From contig CAZPYT010000002.1 in NCBI GenBank assembly GCA_964590955.1, forward strand, positions 1 through 52,072: DNA of 52,072 nucleotides, written 5' to 3'. The position numbers were made by a program, and so were the translations under genes. Positions 13,225 to 22,368 of this stretch are shown one piece after another (within the stretch, counting starts at the first letter, position 1; each line of letters starts with the position of its first letter). Source of the stretch: CAZPYT01 sp964590955 (GTDB lineage: Bacteria; Patescibacteriota; WWE3; UBA101185; UBA10185). The notes beneath the pieces were generated by a model, which was given only the letters and a program-made list of their open reading frames with translations, was not told the origin of the DNA and searched no databases.

Positions 13225-14412
13225 TTAGTTATATTTATCTGAAATAAAATTTACGATGTCCTGTTTTAAATTGGGTTTTTCGTCCCACTTGCTTGTAATT
13301 GCCCTGTCGGCAAAGTCTCCCGCTTCTTTAAAACCCTTTGCGAATAGACCGGCTATTGCTCTAGCCTCAGGAGATGCGTCTTTATCCTTAGCAATTTCAT
13401 TTGCAATAGCACTTGCTATCTCTAAGCTAACTTTTACTGCAATTCTTAGTAGCAATTGCGCAGCTTCCTTTCCTTCTTCTTTAATGTCACCCTCTCCGTC
13501 AAACAGTTCCTCAAAAATATCTTTTATTCCCGGCTCCTCTTCTACCTTTGTGTTATCTTCACCAAAAATGCTTTTAAATTCTTCTTCATTCCCATATTCA
13601 TTTTTTCCGTTTGTGTATTCCCATGCATTTTTAGCTTCTTCTCTAAACCTAGTACCAAAACTTTCAGCTTTCTCTTTTTCCTCTCCAGTGAAATCTTCTC
13701 CTAATGCCTCAAATCCATTATCCTCCAGCCATTTTTTTGTATCATCATCTATGTCGCCAGTTAGCCATTCTCCTTGGTGGAATACAACTTCTGCCTCGAC
13801 TGGGGCTTCTGCAGTAGAAGCGCCTGAAGGTTGTTCTTCCGTAGATTCGCTTCCCGTATTTATCTCTATATGTGGAATTAACTTTGTATCTTCTCCATAT
13901 ATATTTGCTCTTTTTAGTGTTGTGTCCAAGTTTTTCATACTAAGAAATATATTATCTGATGTATCTGGTAGCTCTGTTACCGGAATCTCTAACATAGCGG
14001 CTAGTTGTTCTTTGTTTTCAGGAAAACTGTCTGAGCCGAAAGATCCTACAACCCCACTTATTTTTTCAGGTCTCGCGATTCCTTGCTGAAAAAGTTTTCC
14101 AAAAAAGTCGTATGTTTCTGCTGCAGAGTCTCGATATTGAGTGTAGTCTGGTGAACCCTCTACAATTTTAGCTATAGCATCATCAGATTCGGTACCTAGA
14201 CTTTTCACTAGGTTTTGATTGAAAAGTACACCAATTGTATATTCATGTAATTTCTCATTTTCATTTGGATTTGTAATTTTTGAAAAACTTCCCCATTTTT
14301 CTAAGGCTTCTGAATTTTTTGGTTTTAGATCCTCGATAATTGCACTTACGGCTGAGGCTTTATCTGCTGCAAACGGATTTTCTATTGGTATTAATGTTTC
14401 TACAGAGGGCAT
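13225..14412 (-). CDS. Large acidic protein of unknown function
   Basis: This 395-residue, strongly acidic protein has no signal peptide and no membrane span by eye. The N-terminal 160 residues are helical (AIIEDLKPKNSEALEKWG). A Ser/Thr/Glu/Ala linker around 190-210 (TEEQPSGASTAEAPVEAE) separates a central acidic region (WLTGDIDDDTKKWLEDNGF), and the C-terminus holds an amphipathic Ala-rich helix (EIASAIANEIAKD). No family is recognised; it may be structural or bind a basic partner. TATCAT lies 6 nt before the ATG on the minus strand, which is weak support for leaderless expression. Located in the accessory region after S4. Confidence 0.75.
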   Translation of the reverse strand: MPSVETLIPIENPFAADKASAVSAIIEDLKPKNSEALEKWGSFSKITNPNENEKLHEYTIGVLFNQNLVKSLGTESDDAIAKIVEGSPDYTQYRDSAAETYDFFGKLFQQGIARPEKISGVVGSFGSDSFPENKEQLAAMLEIPVTELPDTSDNIFLSMKNLDTTLKRANIYGEDTKLIPHIEINTGSESTEEQPSGASTAEAPVEAEVVFHQGEWLTGDIDDDTKKWLEDNGFEALGEDFTGEEKEKAESFGTRFREEAKNAWEYTNGKNEYGNEEEFKSIFGEDNTKVEEEPGIKDIFEELFDGEGDIKEEGKEAAQLLLRIAVKVSLEIASAIANEIAKDKDASPEARAIAGLFAKGFKEAGDFADRAITSKWDEKPNLKQDIVNFISDKYN

Positions 14413-14576
14413 GTGTAAATGATATCATAGCGCTGAGATAAAAGCATAGCGTTGGCATTTCAACAGCACGAGCTTGAATATTTTATGGCTAATAAATCAA
14501 TCACTTATCGATTGTCAAATCCTTTAGCTTAACCGAAAAGTTTTAAAAGGCAAATTAATACAGGCTCCGATGTCTA

Positions 14577-15389
14577 TTAGTTTTTAGTTTTTTTATACAA
14601 ATAGATTTTAGTATTAACAAACCAATTCAAAGGATATTCTATGCTTTGTACTTCCAGCATTTCATACCGGCTGGAGATTTCCGGATTTGTATTGGGACTG
14701 TCGTAAGAAAAAATGTATTTAATATTGTCAGAAGTGCCATTTAGTTTTTTCCATGCATGGGTGGCTGCTATTTCATTTGGTTTTGCATCACCTTTTTCTA
14801 CGAGAGTTGAACTTTTTCTCCAGATATAATTATTCTTTAGTATAAAATCTGCTGCCATTTTAGTGGATAGAATTCCTAAAAATAATACGAAGCCTGCCAA
14901 TATGTGCTCATTTATTTTAGAATTTATATGAAGCAAAAACAAAATTGTTCTTGGTACTATAGGTAATAAATATCTATCAAAAAAGGTTTCTGTAAAAACC
15001 ATCAGTATCAAATATCCGAAAATGGTGATTGAGTATATATTGATCAGTTTGTGTCTATAAATAAACATAGTCGCAATAAAACAGCTCACCGCAATTTTTG
15101 AAGCTATATCCCAATTATTTAAAAAATGTCGTAATTAAATTTAAATTGATATTTAGTTCCATGCACGGCACGGGGATAGAATCCTGTACGCTCAAAAGTA
15201 TTTTTCAAAATAGGGATATTCTTCCCATGATATTTTTCCTGGACTAAAGTTTGCATTTAGAACAAGAAAAGCTAATAAACCAAAGGCGATTAAGCCTATT
15301 AGCTTTTGCGGGTTGGATAGGATTTCATAAAAAGCATCATGTATAAAATGAACACTGTCGCTGTGAGAATTAATTGAATTAATACATCT
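14577..15389 (-). pseudogene. Decayed GT-C (PMT/GT39-like) membrane glycosyltransferase
   Basis: Three minus-strand pieces join into one membrane protein. Piece 1 (15389-15192) has HDAFYEILSNPQKLIG and a span. Piece 2 (to 15119) continues RTGFYPRAVHG. Piece 3 (to 14577) contains FDRYLLPIVP, a GT39-type motif, and the C-terminal domain. A one-base shift at a T4 run near 15193 and another at a T6 run near 15121 would restore one frame. The N-terminal catalytic half is absent; the next gene is divergent at 15533. It is a remnant, although homopolymer indels could in part be sequencing errors. Confidence 0.65.
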
Positions 15390-15532
15390 TTATATTTTTT
15401 TCATTTTACTTTTTTATGGGTAATGTCTGCAAATCCGTTGCTATTGGTTGTACATATGTAAGGAAATTTCGGTGCGGTTTGTGTGTGCTGAAAAATCTCA
15501 TATTAAATCAAAAATTAGGATAGAATAAGACC

Positions 15533-17041
15533 ATGGAGGCCAAGTCAAAACTGATTAATATAGTTTTTTCTTTATTGTTAATTCTATATTTTTCATCTTT
15601 TTTCATTGTTAAAATAAATCCTACAAATTCAGATGTCGGTAGGCATATAAAAAACGGAGAAGTTCTTTTAACACAAGGTATTATTCCGCACACTAATTTT
15701 TACTCATATACTGAGCCTGATTTTACTGTAATTATGCATCACTGGCTGTCAGGCGTGCTCTATTATATAGTTTATTTTTTTTCGGGTTTTAATGGTTTAA
15801 CTTATTTTAATGCCTTATTGTTTGGGCTTTATATTTTTGCCGTTTATAAGGCATCACAGAGGTATGCTAGTTCTCATATTGCATTTTTTTCCGTACTTAT
15901 GATGCTCCCGTTTTTGACCTCAAGAAAAGAAGTCAGACCCGAAGTATTCAGTTATGTGTTTGTAATGTTGTATTTTATACTGTTGGATAATTATCGTTTG
16001 GGTAAAGTTACTTTGAAAAGGCTGCTATTATTAACAATTCCTATTCAGGTATTTTGGGTTAACTTGCACATATTTTTTATATTAGGAATATTTTTGCCTG
16101 GTTTATTTGCACTAAATGAGCTTTTATTTAATCGAAAAAGTAAATCATATTATCAGTATATTTATGTATCTGCAGCCCTATTTCTGGTAAGTTTTTTAAA
16201 CCCATCGTTCGCTGCAGGCGCGCTTGAGCCATTTAATATATTTAAAGAATTTGCTTTTACGGTTGTAGAATTATCACCAATGCTTCATTTGCAGAAAGTA
16301 CTGCCCGATTTTGTATTTATATGTGTTGAGGTTTATGCCGGTATTTTATTGTTATTAACATGTATAGTGATATACAAAAAAAAGCTGTCGCGTTATTTTA
16401 TCTTATTGGTTTTAAATTATTGTTTCTTAGTTCTGTCTTTTAAAGCCATTAGAGGAATTCCTTTATTAGGTCTGTTTTCTGCACCTTTTTTGGCAATGTT
16501 TATAAACGACTTTCTCCCGCGGGAGAAGACTGTTTTTAACATATTTAATATTATTATGACTGTTGTATCTCTAGAAGCACTTACTCTTAGTAATGTCGGT
16601 GTGGGATTATATCCGGGTGTACTTGATTCGGCCAATTTTTATAAACAAAATAATCTCAAAGGTCCCATTTTCAACAATTTTGATATCGGAAGCTACTTGA
16701 TCTTTAATTTTTACGGTAAAGAACCTGTTTTTGTAGATAACCGTCCTGAGGCATATAGTGCTGCGTTTTTTAATGATCTATATAAACCAATGCAGCACGA
16801 TAAGGCTAAATGGCTAGCGGCTTTAGAAGAATATCAATTCAATGTTATTTACTTTAATAAAAATGACATATCCCTGCGCGGAAGGACTTTTTTAACTACA
16901 CGTTCTAAAGACCCCGATTGGGTAACGGTATATATCGATCAATATGCAATAATTATGGTGAGAAATAATGCTCAAAACAGAGATTTAATAGACAAATATG
17001 CCCTTTATGATGTTTATGTTCCGTCTATTCCTCTTGAGTAA
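15533..17041 (+). CDS. Polytopic GT-C-like membrane protein, paralog 1
   Basis: The 502 residues have about 10-11 membrane spans and a C-terminal soluble domain of ~120 residues. It shares ordered motifs with 19025-20530: NSDVGRHIKNGE in the first loop (the acidic residue where GT-C enzymes have catalytic Asp), NFYSYTEPDF, HHWLSGV, RPEVFSY, LSFKAIRGIP, then GPIFNNFDIGSYLI and VFVDNRPEAYS in the soluble part. The likely role is transfer of sugar from a polyprenyl-linked donor to an envelope glycan or glycoprotein; this is inferred. TAGAAT lies 6 nt before the ATG. The 3' end overlaps the convergent GT87 gene by 17 nt. Confidence 0.75.
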   Translation: MEAKSKLINIVFSLLLILYFSSFFIVKINPTNSDVGRHIKNGEVLLTQGIIPHTNFYSYTEPDFTVIMHHWLSGVLYYIVYFFSGFNGLTYFNALLFGLYIFAVYKASQRYASSHIAFFSVLMMLPFLTSRKEVRPEVFSYVFVMLYFILLDNYRLGKVTLKRLLLLTIPIQVFWVNLHIFFILGIFLPGLFALNELLFNRKSKSYYQYIYVSAALFLVSFLNPSFAAGALEPFNIFKEFAFTVVELSPMLHLQKVLPDFVFICVEVYAGILLLLTCIVIYKKKLSRYFILLVLNYCFLVLSFKAIRGIPLLGLFSAPFLAMFINDFLPREKTVFNIFNIIMTVVSLEALTLSNVGVGLYPGVLDSANFYKQNNLKGPIFNNFDIGSYLIFNFYGKEPVFVDNRPEAYSAAFFNDLYKPMQHDKAKWLAALEEYQFNVIYFNKNDISLRGRTFLTTRSKDPDWVTVYIDQYAIIMVRNNAQNRDLIDKYALYDVYVPSIPLE

Positions 17042-18212
17042 ACCTGTTGTGTACTAGTGTAAAAACACCCACGGCGAGTAGAATCACGGTAGCAATGTAA
17101 TGAATCTTATAAATTCCCAGCCATATTGTTAGCCAAAGTAAAGTGTAAATGCTGCCCAGAACTGGTTTTCTATTTTTTAAAAGTTTGGCTAAACCAAAAA
17201 GTGGGATTAGATATATACATAAATCTACTGTCAGTGTGTGCACATTTATTAGGGGAATTAACAGAATAATCCCAATTAACGCATGCAAATTATTTCTTTT
17301 TGCGTAGAAAACCAGAAGAGAAATTGCGTATATGATAAATCCAAGAGAATATCCCAGTTTGTATGTCAAATCCATATTTTTTGTTAGTGCCCAAAATACA
17401 GAAATTAAATTATAATTTTGCTCCAGCTCAGTCCCATAAGCCAAGCCTTCACTATGAAATACAAACGCAGGATATACAGTTATAAAATTTACTCCGAAAA
17501 TCAAAATATTTAATCCGATAAAAGCTAAAGTTCCTAAAATAAATCCTTTAACAAACTCGGCTTTTTTGTCTGTTAGCACAAGTATTATAGGTGCAAATAG
17601 AATAAATTGCGGCTTTAATAGTAAAAGGGCTGAAATTCCGCCTGCATAAAATTGGTTTTTGCGATTTATAACCAGCGCTGATATAAAAATAAGAGTCAGC
17701 AAAAATGATATCTGTCCCATAGATATGTTTGCGTATATTGGTGGAAATAATAAAGAAAAAATGACCAAGCCAGCTACAGTTTTGGAACCTAGATTGAAAT
17801 ATTTTGCTAAAAGCCAAAACGTTAATATTAGCAATGTAAAATTTATAAAAGTTAACATGTAAAACGCATCATTTACAGAAAGAAAAGTCAGCGGTATATA
17901 CAAAAAAGCTGTAATAGGGGGTACCCGGAAAGCCAGCATGCCAGAGTTTAGTGTGAATGGTTCTGCCAGTTTGCGCTGTGTATTATATTGGGTTTCGTAG
18001 TCATATAGAAATCTAACGTTTCCTTCTTTAATGATTGTTGCCCCCGTCATGTACATTAAAAAATCATTAGGATTATGTTTATATTCACTTAAGTTGTAAT
18101 TCTTAAAAGGTATTACAATTGTAATTAATACTGCTGCTGCAATAAGCATCCCAAATACATACAGTATATCTATTGTTTGTTCGACTACCTGGGTTTTGTT
18201 AATTCTCGGCAT
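17025..18212 (-). CDS. GT87 (DUF2029) mannosyltransferase-like membrane protein
   Basis: About 395 residues with ~10 spans. The DUF2029 signature is seen: NDFLMYMTGATII in the first loop, YPPLTF-like FRVPPITAFLYIPLTFL, then NISMGQISFLL, and GGISALLLLKPQF, the GQxxLL and K-P-Q motifs of alpha-mannosyltransferases such as PimE. These enzymes use polyprenyl-phosphate mannose. ATG 18212 is preferred to the TTG at 18233; either way the start overlaps the FkbM gene, indicating one transcript. The gene converges on paralog 1. Its neighbours suggest a shared envelope glycan pathway. Confidence 0.8.
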   Translation of the reverse strand: MPRINKTQVVEQTIDILYVFGMLIAAAVLITIVIPFKNYNLSEYKHNPNDFLMYMTGATIIKEGNVRFLYDYETQYNTQRKLAEPFTLNSGMLAFRVPPITAFLYIPLTFLSVNDAFYMLTFINFTLLILTFWLLAKYFNLGSKTVAGLVIFSLLFPPIYANISMGQISFLLTLIFISALVINRKNQFYAGGISALLLLKPQFILFAPIILVLTDKKAEFVKGFILGTLAFIGLNILIFGVNFITVYPAFVFHSEGLAYGTELEQNYNLISVFWALTKNMDLTYKLGYSLGFIIYAISLLVFYAKRNNLHALIGIILLIPLINVHTLTVDLCIYLIPLFGLAKLLKNRKPVLGSIYTLLWLTIWLGIYKIHYIATVILLAVGVFTLVHNRFTQEE

Positions 18213-18957
18213 ATATATGGGTGATTTTTTCAAATTTTGAAGTTGTCGTAATTGGCTTTCCTGACAGTTCTCTGATTTGTTTATACCCTAACTCATTTAG
18301 AAAGCCGATACACTTGGTATAGTTTTCCTCATTGTGAATTTCTAAAAGAATTTTAGGCATAAATTTTTTGACTGATATTTTACTTCCCTCAAGTACTTTC
18401 GATTCATATCCTTCCACATCTATCTTTATAAAATCGAGCTTGTTTATATTATTTTTAAATGCAAAGTTATCGAATGTTTCTATGTAAAAAGTACCTGAGA
18501 TTCCGTTTTCGTAATTAACAAACCCTGAATCTTTTAAGTTAATCATCCCGCTGTCGGCAAAAATATGAGCTTCTGCTTGTTGTGGCTTGTCTCCCAGCGC
18601 TACTGAATATACCTCAACATTTTTATACGCATTTTTCTTAACGGATTTTTTTATGCACTCACAATTTTCTACAATTGGTTCAAAGGCATAGACTGCACCA
18701 TTTTCACCGCAAAAATTTCTCATGGCCAAAGTAATATAACCAACGTGTGCGCCTACATCTAAACACACATCCCCACCCGATATCTTATTATGTAAAAATT
18801 CAACCTGATCTCTTTCATAAGTACCTAATACTTTTTTAATCCCATGCCTGGGAGCAATGAAAATATACTTTCCGGATAATGGCCCCGAGTATATTTTGTA
18901 ATACTTCGGCTTTTTAAAAAAAATATTTACAAACTTATTAAGCAAATTACCAAACAT
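18199..18957 (-). CDS. FkbM-family methyltransferase
   Basis: The 252 residues carry FkbM motifs: DVCLDVGAHVGYITLAM (motif I), YAFEPIVENCECIKKSV, then DFIKIDVEGYESKVLEG, the catalytic-region signature, and KILLEIHNEE. FkbM enzymes O-methylate sugars or polyketides; here a glycan sugar is likely. I start at ATG 18957 rather than 18984 because TATAAT (minus strand, 18964-18969) is 6 nt before it, the window-wide rule. The first gene of a two-gene minus-strand unit with GT87, and divergent from paralog 2 with promoters back to back. Confidence 0.85.
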   Translation of the reverse strand: MFGNLLNKFVNIFFKKPKYYKIYSGPLSGKYIFIAPRHGIKKVLGTYERDQVEFLHNKISGGDVCLDVGAHVGYITLAMRNFCGENGAVYAFEPIVENCECIKKSVKKNAYKNVEVYSVALGDKPQQAEAHIFADSGMINLKDSGFVNYENGISGTFYIETFDNFAFKNNINKLDFIKIDVEGYESKVLEGSKISVKKFMPKILLEIHNEENYTKCIGFLNELGYKQIRELSGKPITTTSKFEKITHIYAEN

Positions 18958-19024
18958 AACGTTATTATATAAGGTTTTTGTCATCTGGGCTTTAGGTTAT
19001 AATTTGTGGTGGAACAAACCTTCT

Positions 19025-20530
19025 ATGCACCTAAAAATTAAGTCAAATTACAAGAGTTATTTTATTGCTGTTGCGCTAACCATATTCTTTTCATTATTTT
19101 TTATGGACAAAATCAATCTTACAAATGCTGATATTGGCCGCCATTTAAAAAACGGTGAACTTTTTATTAAAGAAGGAATCATAATAAAAACAAATTTTTA
19201 TTCTTATACACAGCCTGATTTTCCGGTAGTAACTCATCATTGGTTTTCAGGTGTAATATTTTACATTGTATCGGTTTTATTTGGATTTTCAGGGCTGTCA
19301 CTTTTTTATGCTTTATTATCAGGGCTTACTGTATATATTGTTTATCTGATTGCAGCCTCCCGTTCAAAGCCCTTGATAGCGATGTTGTTTACCTTGACCC
19401 TTTTGCCTCTTATGGCCGATAGACGTGAAATCCGCCCTGAGGTTTTCAGCTATTTACTGCTTGTAGTATATTTTTATCTTTTTGATAAATTGTCAAAAGG
19501 TAAAATTAGTTTCAAAAGATTTCTGCAGCTCATTATTCCTTTACAATTACTGTGGGTAAATACTCATATATTTTTTGTGATGGGTTTTATGCTCGCCGGC
19601 TTATCTCTATTAGAAGACCTAATCAAGAAAGCATCTTTAAGCTCAATAAAGGAAAAGGGGATAATATTATTGTTTCTGGTACTGATAAGCTTGTTTAACC
19701 CATATTTTTTTAGCGGTCTATTAGAACCTCTTAATATTTTTAAAGAGTATGGGTATCAGTTGATAGAAAACGCCAGTCTATTATTTTTACAGAAATTTGC
19801 ACCAACGACTAAATACTTTGTTATTGAAATCTTGGCTCTTTTTACATTTCTCGTTACGGTAAATGTTGCATTTACTAATAAAATTAAATCTTATTTTACT
19901 ATTATAACCATTGTAACTGTATTTTTAGTGTTATCTTTTAAAGCCATTAGAGGTATACCTATGTTTGCTATGTTTTTGGCTCCTCTTTTTTCGCAGTACT
20001 ATTTTGACAACCTTTCAAAAAATAATAAAGGGCTTATTATACTAAACATTATTTTAGGTTCACTGCTTCTTGTAAAATTCTTACCTCACAATTTTGGATT
20101 GGGCTTACTTCCAAAAAACAATGCGTCTGCGGAATTTTTTCTCTCAAACAATATTCAGGGGCCAATTTTTAACAATTATGATATTGGCGGATATTTAATT
20201 TATGCCTTATATGAAAAAGAGCTCGTTTTTGTAGATAACCGCCCAGAGGCTTATTCGGTAGAGTTTTTTAAAAAAACCTATATCCCAATGCAGGAAAACG
20301 AAGAATTGTGGGAAACTCTGCAGGAACAGTATAATTTCAATGCCATCTTTTTTAATCGTCGTGATATAACAAACTGGGCTCAGGCTTTTTTAATTAACAG
20401 AGTAAGAGATGATGTTTGGGTACCTATTTACGTAGATGACAACACTATAATATTTATAAAAAATATTGATCAGAATGCTGATTTGATTTCAAAGCACAAG
20501 TTGCCAAAAAATTATTTTGTAGTAACCTAA
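19025..20530 (+). CDS. Polytopic GT-C-like membrane protein, paralog 2
   Basis: This 501-residue protein is colinear with 15533-17041. Shared blocks include NADIGRHLKNGE, NFYSYTQPDF, HHWFSGV, REIRPEVFSY, LSFKAIRGIP, GPIFNNYDIGGYLI and VFVDNRPEAYS. Both length and topology are the same. TATAAT at 18998-19003 gives a start near 19010, so ATG 19025 is the first usable codon (the TTG at 19004 would precede transcription). The gene ends 30 nt before tRNA-Ser(GGA). Two such genes flanking GT87-FkbM suggest a duplicated step in glycan assembly, perhaps two acceptors or positions. Confidence 0.75.
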   Translation: MHLKIKSNYKSYFIAVALTIFFSLFFMDKINLTNADIGRHLKNGELFIKEGIIIKTNFYSYTQPDFPVVTHHWFSGVIFYIVSVLFGFSGLSLFYALLSGLTVYIVYLIAASRSKPLIAMLFTLTLLPLMADRREIRPEVFSYLLLVVYFYLFDKLSKGKISFKRFLQLIIPLQLLWVNTHIFFVMGFMLAGLSLLEDLIKKASLSSIKEKGIILLFLVLISLFNPYFFSGLLEPLNIFKEYGYQLIENASLLFLQKFAPTTKYFVIEILALFTFLVTVNVAFTNKIKSYFTIITIVTVFLVLSFKAIRGIPMFAMFLAPLFSQYYFDNLSKNNKGLIILNIILGSLLLVKFLPHNFGLGLLPKNNASAEFFLSNNIQGPIFNNYDIGGYLIYALYEKELVFVDNRPEAYSVEFFKKTYIPMQENEELWETLQEQYNFNAIFFNRRDITNWAQAFLINRVRDDVWVPIYVDDNTIIFIKNIDQNADLISKHKLPKNYFVVT

Positions 20531-20560
20531 AAAATCGTGTAGATTATTTAGTTACAATAT

Positions 20561-20650
20561 GGAGGGATGCGGGAGTGGTTTAACCGGCTCGCCTGGAAAG
20601 TGACGCGTCTCGAAAGGGACACGGGGGTTCGAATCCCCCTCCCTCCGCCA
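20561..20650 (+). tRNA. tRNA-Ser(GGA)
   Basis: Acceptor GGAGGGA (20561-20567) pairs with TCCCTCC (20640-20646). The anticodon loop CTGGAAA gives anticodon GGA (codons TCC/TCT). A long variable arm and T-arm GGGGG-TTCGAAT-CCCCC are present. G73 is followed by encoded CCA. The anticodon stem has one G/T and one C/C position. No duplicated 3' ends follow it, unlike the other two tRNA genes. Confidence 0.93.
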
Positions 20651-20853
20651 GTGGAAATGTCCGATGGGGGTACTACTAAAAAATCCCATAAATGTTCAAA
20701 AATGTTGTATGAGCTCATTATCTGCACGAGGCGCTTGAACTATGAGCCATAAGCATTTATTTATCCTTTTTAGCCTTTAGTTTTATCAGGGCTACTTTAA
20801 ACCAACTATATATCTTTTGGTTTCAACGATAAAACTTTGTTAAAATTAAATTC
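20651..20853. other. Non-coding interval after tRNA-Ser(GGA)
   Basis: No gene is seen. GCTCAT (20711-20716) and ATGAGC (20740-20745) form a hairpin. TAAAAT at 20841-20846 is the likely -10 of the gene at 20854, 7 nt before its ATG. Confidence 0.4.
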
Positions 20854-21183
20854 ATGAACACTAGAAACATGGTAATTTCATTGATTATAATAATAACCAC
20901 AATTTTATTGGTATATTATTTGTGGAAAATGCCTCTGATTCTCATATTAAGTTTACTAGTGATGCTACTTATTAAACATGCGCTAATTCCATTGAAAAGG
21001 GAATTTACTATGAGTGTTATTGCCGGTGTTATAGGTACTGCTGCTGAAAGCGCTGCTATGTATGCAGGCCCTTGGGCTTATGTCGCCGCCGACGTTATGA
21101 ACTTTCCTATTTGGTTACCTTTTTTATGGGCTCTTGCGGGTGTCACCGGTATCTCAATTTATCAAAGTATTACTAAGGACTAG
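20854..21183 (+). CDS. Small four-span membrane protein
   Basis: The 109 residues carry three or four hydrophobic spans: MVISLIIIITTILLVYYLW, a second short span, SVIAGVIGTAAESAAMYAG and WLPFLWALAGVTGI. A motif GPWAY-NFPIWLPFLW lies in the last third. It resembles small integral membrane proteins of uncharacterised DUF type, but I cannot name the family. TAAAAT lies 7 nt before the ATG, so leaderless expression is likely. A bidirectional terminator separates it from the convergent gene. Confidence 0.7.
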   Translation: MNTRNMVISLIIIITTILLVYYLWKMPLILILSLLVMLLIKHALIPLKREFTMSVIAGVIGTAAESAAMYAGPWAYVAADVMNFPIWLPFLWALAGVTGISIYQSITKD

Positions 21184-21191
21184 TCACTTAT

Positions 21192-21234
21192 AAAAAAAGA
21201 GACTCGATTTATAATCTGTGCGAGTCTCTTTTGA
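21192..21234. terminator. Bidirectional terminator
   Basis: AAAAGAGACTCG (21195-21206) pairs perfectly with CGAGTCTCTTTT (21221-21232), with A- and T-runs on the two sides. It serves the convergent genes on either side. Confidence 0.9.
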
Positions 21235-21240
21235 TTTTCA

Positions 21241-21621
21241 CTACAAAGTAGCTTTTATCTTTTTCAGCCGTACTTTTTCTTCTGTTGCTAACTTTGGAAC
21301 AGCTGTCTCCAGGGTATCCAACCACTGCCCAACCGACATAACAGGATCTGACCATGTTCTTAATACACTTTCCAAATCCTCATCTGTTGCCAATTTTAGT
21401 GCCGGCATCCAGAGAAATGCAGGAATAAGCCAAGGTTTCTTTATTTTCTCCGCACCAAAAAATGCTTCGGCCGTAAAATATGTAAACAATGCTATTTTGG
21501 ATACGGTCACTATGCCGTCTGTATTGAACACAGTTACCGGTGAAAATACTAATCTACGAGTTCCATCTTTCTTATGCCATACATAGAGCAATCCCGCTTT
21601 AATTATTATCCTTCTAAACAT
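21241..21621 (-). CDS. Hypothetical protein
   Basis: 126 residues with an N-terminal beta-rich part (VWHKKDGTRRLVFSPVTVFN), a hydrophobic aromatic middle (PWLIPAFLWMPAL) and a charged C-terminus (ATEEKVRLKKIKATL). No family is recognised. GGAGG lies 7 nt before the ATG, so unlike most neighbours it uses a Shine-Dalgarno, and its composition is somewhat GC-richer. It may belong with the GC-rich class, although I do not see the canonical promoter. Confidence 0.65.
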   Translation of the reverse strand: MFRRIIIKAGLLYVWHKKDGTRRLVFSPVTVFNTDGIVTVSKIALFTYFTAEAFFGAEKIKKPWLIPAFLWMPALKLATDEDLESVLRTWSDPVMSVGQWLDTLETAVPKLATEEKVRLKKIKATL

Positions 21622-21685
21622 TTTCTAGCCTCCGTGGAAAGTTTGAGAAGATACTAGCACCTTTATTTATGTCGGTCAAAACGTG

Positions 21686-22363
21686 TCAATATAGGAGTGT
21701 GCTAATTATATAAAATATTACAAACTGTAGTGGATATAGTACATAAAAGATATAACCCGTCTTTTTTCCTTCCTTTTTGTTATATGTTGCTATTATTGCT
21801 AGAGCTGCCAGTGCTAAAGGCTGTGCGAGCGTGACTTCGTTAATGGGATAAATTCTTAGCCACATAAGTATAGGTCCTAATAAACAGTAAACTAAACTTT
21901 GAGAAATAACTGTCCAGAGCAGGCTATCTTTGTATATGTAAAAAAAGACTATTGATATGATTCCCATTGCCCCGTAATCCAGTTTTAGTAAATTTGCTGC
22001 AAGCATTGCGACGGTAATTACTAAATAATGTAGTCCAATATCTTGATATTTTTTTATTGCTATTACGCATAACAAGCCCAGCGCAAGAGTGAAAAGGATG
22101 TTTGGCGAAAATTCCATATAACCCGTTTTAAACAACATAAGACTATAAAATGGCTGAGATATTAATGCGAAAAGCAATAGACGTTTCAAATATTTATTTA
22201 CATTTTGAGTATATTCTGCGCCGTTTACTATCATCCAAGCAAAGAGGGGATATGCTAGTCTGCCAAGTGCGCGCATCCACAACGCCTGAGGAAAAAAGAA
22301 CAGTCCGACATGGTCTACTATCATAAATATATAAGCAAATATTTTTATGTGAACTGTAGCCAT
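21686..22363 (-). CDS. TraX-family membrane acetyltransferase-like protein
   Basis: The 225 residues have seven to eight spans and match TraX: KIFAYIFMIVDHVGLFFFP at the N-terminus (the conserved MxxDHxG), RALGRLAYPLFAWMIVNGAE, then YLKRLLLFALISQPFY and later LDYGAMGIISI. TraX N-acetylates F pilin; chromosomal relatives probably acylate envelope molecules. The catalytic His of MIVDH is present. It starts 5 nt after the stop of 22369-22917, so the two form an operon with the leaderless promoter upstream of 22917. Confidence 0.85.
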   Translation of the reverse strand: MATVHIKIFAYIFMIVDHVGLFFFPQALWMRALGRLAYPLFAWMIVNGAEYTQNVNKYLKRLLLFALISQPFYSLMLFKTGYMEFSPNILFTLALGLLCVIAIKKYQDIGLHYLVITVAMLAANLLKLDYGAMGIISIVFFYIYKDSLLWTVISQSLVYCLLGPILMWLRIYPINEVTLAQPLALAALAIIATYNKKEGKKTGYIFYVLYPLQFVIFYIISTLLY

Positions 22364-22368
22364 GGTGA

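Noticed and set aside
13019..13228. Small plus-strand gene of ~67-70 residues
   Set aside because: No family, no -10 at the usual distance, no Shine-Dalgarno, and its end overlaps the neighbouring gene end. Cannot be supported as a gene.
13256..14089. Long plus-strand frame opposite 13225-14412
   Set aside because: Ser/Phe-rich product with no promoter, no start signal and a mirror composition of the acidic minus-strand gene; it is an antisense shadow.
20651..20853. Third tRNA-anchored array behind tRNA-Ser(GGA)
   Set aside because: No copy of its 3' end was found downstream and core genes (dnaG, rpoD) follow soon after.
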